DNA of 64,000 nucleotides. Source: Blasia pusilla (lineage: Eukaryota > Marchantiophyta > Marchantiopsida > Blasiales). Where the stretch lies: assembly GCA_050084515.1 (NCBI GenBank), contig CM114271.1, positions 55,800,001-55,864,000 on the forward strand, written 5' to 3'. This document shows, one piece after another, positions 20,387 through 31,150 of the stretch (the first letter of the stretch is position 1; every line of letters starts with the position of its first letter). Below the pieces are notes generated by a model that had not been told where the DNA came from, did no database searches, and worked only from the letters and a program-made list of their open reading frames with translations. Position numbers and translations under genes: made by a program.

Positions 20387-22388
20387 GATTGCAATCGGGT
20401 GAAGAAAGTGCTAACGACGCACCCGGCAGAGTACAAGGGGTTCTTGGGCGACGCCCTTGTAAATGAGATGCTGGCAAAGGGTGCTCAAATAAAAAAAGAC
20501 TTGGGAAAATACATTTATTTCCCGAGATGTAGCCGTGACAATCCTTTTTTGGTCGAAGATACAGGCCGCCAAGAAGAGCGCTACATTGGAGCTAGAGCGG
20601 AGGGAGAAAGTGTCTGTGTCTAAGCGTGCTAAATTCATCCAAGCTGTAGTATCTGCAGCAACGAAGTACACGACAAGCAAGATACAGCGCTACATTGCCA
20701 TTCTCCACCCCGAACTTGGCCCCAATTTCTACAAGGAGCTGAAGGCGATAATCAAGCGTCAGCGGAAGAGGGATGAAGATCCGCAGGGTCGGATTGGGGA
20801 GAAAGTGTCTCTCAACCGCGTCCATCGATTTGCCTTGTCCGGAATTTCAAAATTTAGGAGAATCCGACTGATGAAAATCAATCTCGAGGGCACAGAGGCC
20901 CAGAAGAGGGTGGCACACCATCCTCCGAGTGCTTCTGATCCAATGATCTCCCACTGGCTCCGTGAATGGTCATTCTGGGACGCATTGCGGCTTCTCAGGA
21001 AGTCCATGCTCGTGGGTCTCCAAGCGGAGCTGAAAAGAATAGAGCCACTCCCGGAGGAAGCAAACCTGGAGAGTGCTAAATATTTTGAACTTTGGCTGGA
21101 TGACATGCGGGACAAGCCCATAAAAAACCCAGGCTTCAGGACGATGTTCAAGGATCGCATCCTCCCTCAAGCAGACCTTGATGAAGAAATAGAGGTGAAG
21201 AAAAGGGATTTCGCAAAGAAGAAGCGAGATCTTCAGGAGCAGGCGGCCTATGCATCTCTACTAAGAGCTGCCCAACGGATGGTGTTCAGGTACCTTGTCC
21301 ATTGTAAGAATGTAGGTACATGGCGAAAAATACCGGCAGCCTGCAAATTGTGGGCTTCTCTACCTGATGGAGAGACATTTTCCATGTACGACATGGAGAT
21401 GGCTCAAATCATGTCCGACTGGGAGGTGGAGAATTTCCCGATCTGGCTGGACTTCAATGACCTTGAGGACATAACCAAGAAAAATCTATGCCTGCTCTAT
21501 GATGCAGTGATCGCAAGTAGGGACGACATCCCCAATTTTGTGCAGGGTGAAGACTTTTTTGAAGGAGATGCGGAGGAGCAAGCCCTCGAGACAGCGGAGT
21601 TGGTGTCCAAGGTCATCACCGCCAAGGACAAATCTACAGCGGGTCTCAAAGCCAAGGCGAGGGATCGAAGAATTCCAAGGGCGAGTCTTCCCAAAGAGAG
21701 GCTGAGAATTCAAGGCGAGAGCCGGAATCGTCTGGGCCAGCGGGAAGAGAGGGTCGGACCAGGTCCTCCGCAAAAAAAACTCCACGAGAGTCTGAGGTAA
21801 TAGAGACCCCAACAAGCCGACCGCAGACTTGGGAGAAGCGGAAGCGAGAGGCGCCAAGGGTTATCCCAGGGAGTAGACCAAGATGTGGAATACACTCCAT
21901 CATCCTTGAGAAGACATAGAGAAACAATGACCCGGACAAGCGTCATCATTCAGTGTAGTAATCTTCTGGATGAACTGAAAAGTTTCAGTTCACAAGAGTC
22001 GACACCCGCCATCGAGAAATTGACAACACAGGGACGGAAGCTTCAACGAAACGGGCACGCTCCTTGGACGGTCCATGGGGAGGTCGAAGAAGTGGCGGTG
22101 GATCTCCTCGTCGCTGATTTGCCCTCATGGTTGCGCTTGTGGGACGAGAATCCGTCCGACGGGGTCCCAGACTGGAATGTCCCTCTTTCTTATGACCAGA
22201 TTGCGCTCCTGTTTTCCTTTGCAGACGCTTATCTCAGTGACATGGGCTGTTTCTTAGTTTTGACTGTAGGGAGCGAGGACGAGCTCTTCAACCTCCATTG
22301 CGTCAAGAGGTCGTTGAAGTAGAGGCCGGCGCAATCGTGGATCATCAAGAACGAGTACCCACTCCGATCCGCGATGAGTAAAATTCGG
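20387..22388 (+). pseudogene. ParB/methyltransferase-like gene, exon 3 (helical part and motif IV)
   Basis: Starts VKKVLTTHPAEYKGFLGDAL; a one-base slip in the T run at about 20543-20548 moves it into a 1.2-kb open frame. This part (KRAKFIQAVVSAATKY, FWDALRLLRKSMLVGLQAEL, RDFAKKKRDLQEQAAYASLL, NFPIWLDFNDLEDITKKNLC) is helical and charged and not recognised. After a basic linker and another shift near 21870 comes VAVDLLVADLPSWLRLWDEN, then YDQIALLFSFADAYLSDMGC and FLVLTVGSEDEL. This resembles motif IV of N4/N6 DNA methyltransferases (usually DPPY, here DLPSW) with its following helix and strand. Ends at GTAAGG 22389. One TAG at about 22320. Confidence 0.5.
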
Positions 22389-22899
22389 GTAAGGGCTGTA
22401 AATCCGTATCCAAATTGTCTTTCTCCAACGGGTTGCATCTCTGCATGCAACCCGTCGTATTTTTGAGCTGGAGACTTCGGTGGTGCAATCCGTCTGAAAG
22501 CGACGAGTTGCAAATTTACCGTAAGTCTCCATTGGGTGAATACAACCCGTCGAAACCCGACGGGTTGCAAGTGCTTATGCTTTTTCCTTGTGTTTTTGGA
22601 ATGATGCAACCCGTCTAAAAGCGACAGGTTGCTCTTAGCCAACCATGGGCTGCTCTAAGCCAGCAACCTGTCGCCTTCCGACGGGTTGCTCATAGACAAA
22701 AAAAATCACAAGACAATTGTAAAACAACTCGTCGGACTCCGACAGGTTGCTCCAATGTTAGGATTATAACAAAGTTTTCAGGGGTTAAGCAAAGTTCTTT
22801 GGGGACGTGTTGCACATTATGTCACCATACTTAGAGTAGACCAGTGGTCAAGTAGCTCTTTCTTGTTGCTGACATTGTTTCCAACGTGCTTCTTTACAG
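22389..22899 (+). other. Intron 3 of ParB/methyltransferase-like gene (cluster P7)
   Basis: GTAAGG donor, TTCTTTACAG acceptor. Holds five to six palindromic dyads (22415-22760). The last 100 nt before the acceptor resemble 245-338 upstream of copy 0, including the AGACCAGTGGTC palindrome, so the intron is ancestral. Confidence 0.6.
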
Positions 22900-23405
22900 A
22901 TGGACCACTCCTATGTTTACTGCTTTGTTCGGCCCGAGCACAACTTCTAGGTGTTTAAGATCCTGGATCCTGTGGATCCATGCTCCGATGGGTATAGCTT
23001 AGATAGTTTATACAATTTCCCCCGGAATTTACATGCAAGACGGTACCCCCTTACTTGGAGGAAGGGAAAAGTCGTTAGCCCTGATGCAAACGCTCATCGA
23101 GCTCTGCTCAAGGCCGGGTGACTTGGTGTTTGACTTAGTTGGCCTTTCAAGGGCGAGTATCAGAGGCGCCTGGCAGAGTGGCAAGAACATTCTTTGCCTT
23201 GAGGGAAGGCAGCAACTGTTTGACCTTTGTAAAGAGGCAAAGGCAGATTACGACAGGCTAGTTGGGACGTACAACTCTCCTCTGAAGCCGAGAGCTCCGG
23301 TTCCAGACCCACCATTGGTACTGACACCATCGTCACTTCCCACGATTCCGAAAATTGGGAGGGCAAGGCCGACAGTAATTCTGGAAGAGCTCTCGGACGA
23401 TGACG
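22900..23405 (+). pseudogene. ParB/methyltransferase-like gene, exon 4 (motif I)
   Basis: Opens MDHSYVYCFVRPEHNF, then a TAG at the same place as in copy 0, then LDPVDPCSDGYSLDSLYNFP; after a frame change at about 23010-23030 it continues MQDGTPLLGGREKSLALMQT, CSRPGDLVFDLVGLSRASIR and GKNILCLEGRQQLFDLCKEA. The order, small polar helix, PGDLVFDL strand with loop, then a strand ending in an acidic residue (CLEGR), is that of motif I and the cofactor-binding strand in N4/N6 methyltransferases. Motif IV lies upstream, so the order is permuted (beta-class-like). Ends EELSDDDE at a GTGAGT site. Confidence 0.55.
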
Positions 23406-23467
23406 AGTGAGTTCAAAGAGCTCAAGGATCGAGCTTGACTGCATCGTTTGGAGTAGGGATTTATTTG

Positions 23468-23494
23468 ATGACGAGGCAAAAGAATTCATAGAAT
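23468..23494 (+). pseudogene. Remnant of terminal exon
   Basis: FDDEAKEFIE and stop TAG, matching the FVDDEAQEIID end at 24151-24183. It is followed by the same 3' flank, with AATAAA at 23531-23536, so the gene's 3' end is present twice in tandem. Confidence 0.5.
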
Positions 23495-23501
23495 AGATCA
23501 A

Positions 23502-24600
23502 ATGTACAGTTCCGAGCTTCTTTCGGATGTAATAAAGGACAAGATTTTTTCGAACGATGATGGTGTTTGTAAAATTTTACTGAATATCTTTTTTGGTCTT
23601 GTCGAAAGTGATCGTCTATGTACTCCAAGGACTTCTTTTTTAAAACTCATCGGATTTCCACGGCTTGCAACTTCTCACTTTTTGACCACTGCACCTTTTT
23701 AACCACTTCCAGGCAACCTGTCGGATTCTGACACGTTGGCTCCGTGAGTGATCAGACTCTTTCCCTGTTGGTCCAACTTTAGAGGCATTCTAGCGGGCTT
23801 CTTCACTTTGGCACCTTCCCCTAGTATCGTCAAACAAGGCGTAGGCTTCTTCTCTTCTCTAAGACGTGTTGGATTCCTACTACCTGTTGGATTGCCATCA
23901 TGGTATTTCCAAGGACGGAGCACATATTGATACTGGATGGGTGTCACATTGCAGAGCGTACAAGATATATTGCCGAGGAAGGCGGTGGGACTCAAATCAG
24001 GTTACATGGGACCGTTATGGTGTACCTAGGGGGAGGCCAAGGCTCTCCAATTCGCCAACATTTTTATCCCCGTCTACAATCGGCCAGAGGAGCCACTTGT
24101 ATCCCAGGACATTCCTTTTGCACAGGAACCTAGGAGAGTTAGGAGTAAATTTGTAGATGACGAGGCTCAAGAAATCATAGACTAGATCAAATGTACATTT
24201 CCGAGGTTCCTTCGCATGTAATAAAGGACGAGATTTTTTCAAACGATAATGGTGTTTGTAAAAGTTTGCTGAATATAATTTTTGGACTTGTCGATTGTGT
24301 TTGTCTAGCTACTCAGAATGTTTATTTTGCAACCCGTCTGATTCCGACGGGTTGCAACTTTTCACTTTTTGACCATTGCAACTTTTCAACCATTTTCAGA
24401 CAAGCTGTCGGATTCCGACAGGTTGGCTGCTTGAGTGATCGGACTCTTTCGCTGGGAGACCAAATTCTGAGGCATTGTGGCGGGCTTCTTTACTTTTGGC
24501 TCGTTCCCCTAGTACCGTCAAACCAGTCGTAGGCTACTTTTCTTCTCTAAGACGTGCTAGATTCCTATAACCTACCGGATTGCCATTTCGGATTCCCAAA
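23502..24600. repeat. Tandem duplication of the gene's 3' end (cluster P8)
   Basis: Unit A 23502-23920 and unit B 24184-24600 share the poly(A) context, palindromic dyads (23640-23745; 24330-24425), the GTGATC(A/G)GACTCTTTC motif, TTCCCCTAGTA(T/C)CGTCAAAC and the TTCTCTAAGACGTG motif. The C-terminal exon lies between them. Confidence 0.75.
23924..24183 (+). pseudogene. ParB/methyltransferase-like gene, terminal exon
   Basis: AHIDTGWVSHCRAYKIYC, then a frameshift near 24040, NRPEEPLVSQDIPFAQEPRR and FVDDEAQEIID, TAG 24181-24183. Homologous to 948-1211 at nearly every codon, which supports it as a true exon of the ancestral gene. AATAAA follows at 24220-24225. Confidence 0.5.
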
Positions 24601-25270
24601 CAATTGGATTTTCATGGGTGCAGGGTGGAATGGAATCACTTCTCAAAATCTTTCCTTTGTTATGGTGAGCTTGCTTGCAAGGGGTGCAAGCCATCTGATT
24701 CCGACCGGTTGCAAGAGTTGGAACTTGTTAAATTCCGATGGGTTGGGAGGGGTGCAGCTTATCAGTTTATCAGATTTAGGATCTGATTGAAGGGACTTCA
24801 GTTCCTCTTTACTCCAAACAGCTAACAATCTTTTGGTTTAATTATCGTCTCCTATGTTCACATTTCACAAAGTTAGTCTTTATTTGAACCTTTATTGAGA
24901 TGAGATTGCTACTTCTGGTCAAATTATTTGCCAATGGTCCTCCAACAAAAATACCCTTGGCACAGCTTACTGTAGACTGAGACAGGCAATGTGAAGAAAC
25001 TTAGGCTCACATGGAGAGTGATGGAAAATTTTTTGTAGTGGTCTTATGATGTCTACTTGTTTTTCACCCCCTGGAAAAAAGGAGGTTTCTTTAGGCCCGA
25101 ATGTGGACCACTACCTACTCTCTTCTAAAGATTTCATGAATTTGAAAGCAAACAAAAATTTCAAATATGTCAAAATTTTTTGAAGAGAGGAGGCGGATTT
25201 GGCCCTTTCTTTTAAGAGAGACTCTCCTCTCTTCCTCTCTTCCTCTCTCCTGCCAGAATACCAGCCCCCA
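24184..25270 (+). repeat. 3' boundary block, copy in plus orientation
   Basis: 3' flank of the methyltransferase-like gene, a GC-poor middle, GGATTTGGCCC, a CTCTCCTCTCTTCC tract and a sharp end at GCCAGAATACCAGCCCCCA. Reverse-complement copy at 62837-64000, diverged copy at 2650-3031. The copy on the right carries about 100 nt of different sequence in the middle. Confidence 0.75.
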
Positions 25271-25289
25271 CCGTGTTCCAAGGGGCCAT

Positions 25290-28227
25290 TGAAGCAATAA
25301 TAGGAAAGAGGAACAAAGTTTACTCGTACACTTATCAGTGTAAAAAATAAGGTCTACCAGGAGCTACCAAAATGAACAAAAAGCTAACAGAGGAAGATAT
25401 ATCACAAGTGGCGTCAAAAAACTATTGCGGACAATTCTGATGCCAATATAGGCCAAGAGATATTGCTTGTTCAAGAAGAGAGAAGTATTGGAACAAATCC
25501 TTTCAAGAAAGAAGGGAATCACTCCACGCCATGGTCTATTCATCTTACTTCATTGACGGATGAAGGATTGTGCAATTGGAAGGTAGAATGGTGTGCCTTC
25601 CACGTTGGCGACAGATCCACAGTCTTGAAAAAATGAGCTTTGAGGACGAAGTAAGAAATGTCAGAGATGGCAAGACGCGGACGGGGCATGGGAATCTAGG
25701 AAGAAATTTCATAACCCAGAGGACGGCGCAAGTGGTGGAAACCGTAAAGCTGATAATTGGGAGATTGGAGATTGGATGCCCCACAAGGAAAGAACAATGT
25801 CAAATGGAAAAAGAGAGGAATTAATTTGGTTGCCTCAATTTTTCTCTTGGAAGTATATACGAGAAGTAATCAATAAGGAAGGAGGGAAATTGGGATTAGC
25901 GGGAGTCTCACATTCAACTATCAGTCAAATCAAAAAATAATATTTCTCCAATGTTGCTATTCATAAATCAGGTGATAACTTTTCTCGCTGTGCGACGTGT
26001 GCAATGCTGAAGTCTCTAGGAAATACTACATTGACAAACGAGGAAAAGGCTATTGTTAAGGAAGTGACACTCAAACATGATGGCGTGCAAAGGTCTCAAA
26101 GGAGTTTATATTACATTTGGCAAGAAGAATCCGTGCGCCATCCCGAGTCTTATCTTTGCCTAATCCACAACAAAATGGAGAGTTTCAAAACAGGCTTGCC
26201 AAGAGCCTGGCAACAAACCAAATATTTGGCTTTGGCTCAACTGTTTCCAATTACTTGTCTAGGTGAATGTTGCCGAATAACACTCCAATATACTAGAAAA
26301 TGGTTTAGGGTGCATGTGACACTTAGCATGTCCGTAGGGCTATCTTGACATTGCTCACATATTAGGACTTAAGTTCCCACTTTTACTCCACACCCAAAAC
26401 TGTTCCCTAAGGAGAAAGAGATTGGTCTATGCCTGATCCATTAATTGGAACAGAAGTTCTCATAGAGCGTTACATTTTTTACATTTCTTGCCCAATGGAA
26501 CTTGCAGATGCATGTGTTACTTGCCACATGTATCTAGTTTGGAGAAACGATACTTTCTTTAGGTTCTTGAATATTAAGTTGAATTAACTTTTACTCACTC
26601 TTTTTCTTATTGCAAGTATCTCGACTCATGGGCATGGATCATGTGCAATTGCTCAATTTGACATAGGAGTCTACAAGCAGGGATCTAATTGGTCAATTGG
26701 ATCATTGGCAAAGTTGTTTCAAACTTTGGAAAACCCCCGCATGAAATATAGAAATTCTTGGATGGGCCCAACCTAACTCCATTTCACTGTCGATTCTTTA
26801 AAGGGAGGGAAAAGCCTGATGGATTACTCCTTGCAGCCTATAGGCTCACGGAGTCTGCCGAAGAGGGACCAAGGAAGCTACCTAAGATTCTAAATCTACA
26901 ATTGGATAACTCTAGAAAAGATAACAAAAATATTTACGTCATGGCATACTTGGCCCTTTTGGTTCACAAGGAGGTATTCAAAGAGATTCACTTGGCTTTT
27001 CGCATCCCAGGGCTCACTCACGAAGATATTGATGCTATATTTAGCAAGTTTTTGGGAACTTTTTGGCGACACAATGCATACACCTTGAAAGATCTTGCGA
27101 CATAGTTTTTTAACTCCACCTCACCGAATCCAACACCACAAGTGGTTTAGGACATTCCTGACTTCAAGGAGTACATGAAAGGTTTCATCAGGCCTAAGAT
27201 GAAAAATCAATGGTATGGACTGCAGAAGCGAGGTCAATTGCGATTTACTAGATCTTCGAATGGTATGCCCATCATGCATTACAAGATATATGGTTCCGAT
27301 AAAGAGTGATTTCCGAATGAGCCTAGATGTGACGTATTTTGACGTCATGAGATTACTCGACATCCTCTTATCCCTATTGGAAATCCAAAGCGCTTACTGC
27401 CCACACCCTTGAAGGCATTTTCTGATGTGAAGAAATATGTATCTTAGTACATTGAGTACTTTGATAAGATGGGAAGCAAGTCTTCCGAAGGCACAAAGGT
27501 GGAGTTACAACAACTACCATGATAGTGGAGGAAGACGATTGAGGAATTTGATCGATTGTTTCCTCATGGAAACCTTGAGGACAAGGTTCAAAACGTGTGA
27601 TTAAATTACAAGATAGCAACAAATGAAGATTCTTCTACCAACAATAGGACCAGTTTGATAGCCCATGACATCGCTTCATTATTCTCTGAGACATTGGAAG
27701 ATTTTTGGCCTCTAACCAAACTAAACACTCAAGTTCCAATTGTCTTTGGAAGTAAAATTCCTCCAAATCAAGATCACTATTGTGGGCCCACTAGATTCAG
27801 GCCTAGAGTTGATATGTTATTAATGGAGGAAACAGAAGTTGCATTGGTAGATTTCAATGTTGGAGACTTTGTCATAATTAGACCAAGAGAAGAAAGAAAC
27901 AAATATCCCATATGGATGGGACAAGTTCTAGTCGAAGTTGGTGAGGATAAAAAATTTAGAATTCAATATTGGTGGCCATTGAATACATTTGGAAGAGGGA
28001 ACATAGCCCCAAGTAGAAGATATCAAAATTGGGATGTAAAATAATGGGAGAAGAATAGTGAAAAACCAAGGTTTTGTCCACATGACTCGGTTATAGCATC
28101 TTTCACTAATTCAACGTATACAATAGAGGGTGGACTAGTGAGTATCCCCATTGATGTGGCTAATTTTGTAAAGTCTACAATAAATGTTGGCACTAACCTA
28201 GTACTACTAGAAGATAGAGATGACTAA
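25290..28227 (+). pseudogene. DUF7869-type transposase-like gene, degenerate
   Basis: Segments in order on one strand: RPRDIACSRREKYWNKSFQE and VQLEGRMVCLPRWRQIHS (25425-25630); RCATCAMLKSLGNTTLTNEE and RHPESYLCLIHNKMESFKTG (25990-26190); an intron-like gap (26263-26616, GTGAAT to GCAAG); THGHGSCAIAQFDIGVYKQG and SNWSIGSLAKLFQTLENP; then ILNLQLDNSRKDNKNIYVM, FRIPGLTHEDIDAIFSKFLG; and a C-terminal VGDFVIIRPREERNKYPIWM with an agenet/BAH-like look, ending LEDRDD stop. LQLDN and HEDID are the hallmarks of DUF7869, a putative transposase-like domain. Several frameshifts and stops (27103, 28042). Probably a dead element. Confidence 0.65.
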
Positions 28228-28500
28228 CAACAACACAATTAGTGTAAGCCTTTATAACAATTTAATGTAATGTTATTCACTTGAGATTATTGAATAAATG
28301 GTTTCATAGAAGCTTTCACTCTTAGAATCTGATTTGATGTTATTCCCAGTTTAAATTTTCTTGTTTAGTATCATGTTATAACTCGCATCATGTAGTATAA
28401 TTCATCCATTTGGACTTTAAATGAAAATCGGGTTTCCTTAAGTAAGACTACACTCTATATCATAATAAGTCCCAAAACCTCTTGGTTTACAGCCTTGCAC
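28228..28500. other. AT-rich spacer
   Basis: No gene or repeat seen between the DUF7869-type gene and the telomere-like array. Confidence 0.5.
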
Positions 28501-29110
28501 AGATTGTTTATCTTAAACCCTAAACCCTTCCAACCGTCAACCCTCAGGGATAAATAAGCCTAAAGCCTATACCCTAAACACTAAGCCCTAGCCAAAAATC
28601 CGGAACCCTTTGTTGAAGCCTAGATCCTAAACACTAAACCCTAAACCCTAAAACCTAAGCCATAAACCATAAACCATAAACCCAAAGCCATAAACCCTAA
28701 ACCCTAAGCCCAAAACCCTAAGCCAAATGCCCTAAACCCTAACCCAAAAGCCCAAAGCCATAAGCTCCTAAATCCTAAACCCTAAGCCAAAAACTCTAAA
28801 CCCTACGCCCTAAGCTATAAATCCTAAGCTATAAACCCTAAACTATAGACCCTAAACCCTTAGCTTTAAACCCTAAACCCTAGGCCAAAAACCCTAAACC
28901 CTAAACCCTTAGCCAAAAACCCTAAACCCTATGTCATAAATCCTAAAGCCTAAACCCCAAGCTATAAACTCTAAACCCTAAACCGTGAGCCCTAAGTGAA
29001 TACTAACTTAAAGAAGTATAGAGAAATTTTATTAATTTAAACACTCAACCCTCCATCCTAAGACATAAACCTTATACGTTAACCCATAAACGCTAAATCC
29101 TAAGCCATAA
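28500..29110. repeat. Interstitial telomere-like array
   Basis: About 600 bp dominated by CCCTAAA and variants (AACCCTAAGCC, CCATAAACC), the C-strand of the plant-type TTTAGGG telomere. Strongly degenerate, so old. All units point the same way. Confidence 0.9.
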
Positions 29111-29475
29111 ACATGGATGACATAGAGAGTAAAACCTAAGTTGTATTCCCATTGCACTATGTCCTAGTGTGCTAATAATCATATTAGAACAAAACCGGGT
29201 TTTCTAAAAGACCTCATTTGTTGAAGTTGGTGTTTAATCTATCTATCTGATTCATATTTATGTACTTTTGGGACAAAGCCAAGGTCCCTAAGGAACCAAG
29301 TCAAGAGGCAACGTCAAACACGACAAATGCCATCCTTAAGAACACCCATCACAAACTAGCATCGAGAGCATTATACATGCATGAGTTTATATGTGTGTGG
29401 ATCTACCAGTAGATTTGGAAGATCGATGTTATGTGGTATGGATGTGACGAGGGATGTGTATTGTATCCATAGTTT

Positions 29476-29504
29476 GGTGCTCTATCTAATTGAGCTACAA
29501 GCAC
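29476..29504 (-). other. tRNA D-arm-like sequence
   Basis: On the minus strand GCTTGTAGCTCAATTAGATA followed by GAGCACC folds as acceptor-plus-D-arm and fits a Pol III A box. No anticodon or T arm follows, so it is not a tRNA gene; a tRNA relic or SINE head is possible. Confidence 0.3.
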
Positions 29505-29550
29505 TAGTTGGCTATTCTTAAGCACTATGTGTCATATACGCTAGATCCCG

Positions 29551-30306
<756 letters not shown>

Positions 30307-30654
30307 CCTATTAGCTTAGGTTGCGGTATAACGATGTATATGTACATGACAAGTTGGTCCCCTTCTCAATTATGTAGGGTATGTACAAGCAATCATAACC
30401 CTAATTATAACCATAGTTTCGAGTTATATTAACCATGGTTAAGATATTTGTGCTTAACTTACTAACCAAGATTAAGCTTTCCTACTTCATGTGAGTACCA
30501 AATGTGCAATTTTTGTCTACGATGAGCTTAACAATAATCCAGTCTTTAATACACAACTCCCACATTGCAGAGATCTTGGTCTCATCCTGTCTTTGTAAAA
30601 TATGTCACAAAAAAGCTCTCAGATACTCTCCCTATGTTTCTCATGCCGAACTAA

Positions 30655-31150
30655 ACCCACTCTCCTAGTGAGAGTCTTAGATTACTCAATAAGGCAAGGA
30701 GGACCATAACTATGCCGTCTCATGAAAGGAGGTTCAACAAAGAGAGAAATAGCACCCAAGCTTTCATCTTTGGGTGTACCCCCTCCCAAGCACTCTCCTT
30801 GGTGACCTTGTTTATATGTTACCTTCTTGGTTCTTGGCTTATATTAGGGGTTTAAGGACCATTAATGTGAATTCAACAAGTGGGAATGTGTCAGTCTTTT
30901 GTAGCAGATTGATGAGTATCCGTAGGATGCCTTCCAAGGTTACATCAAAACGGATGTATCCTCCGCACATGTCCTAGGACATGTTCGTCCGGCACCTGAG
31001 CACGCCGTGCAGACCCGGGCTGACAGAGCCCGCACATGTTGTGTGGCCCAAGGTCACTTGTCAGAGCATGTTTCCTCCTATTATTGGCGCATTTGGAATC
31101 ATCTTGAGGAATTTTATATTTTGGGTAAGTTCCTATTATGAGCATATAAT
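30655..31150 (+). repeat. Dispersed repeat R2, copy 1
   Basis: Shares CAAGGCAAGGAGGACCATA, GAGGTTCAACAA and the later TTTGGAATCATCTTGAGGAA segment with 45935-46110 (+) and 59440-59820 (parts in both orientations). Possibly LTR remnants of the element 2/3 family; not proven. Confidence 0.5.

Noticed and set aside
29476-29504. tRNA gene on the minus strand
   Set aside because: Only the acceptor-like and D-arm part is present; no anticodon stem or T arm follows.
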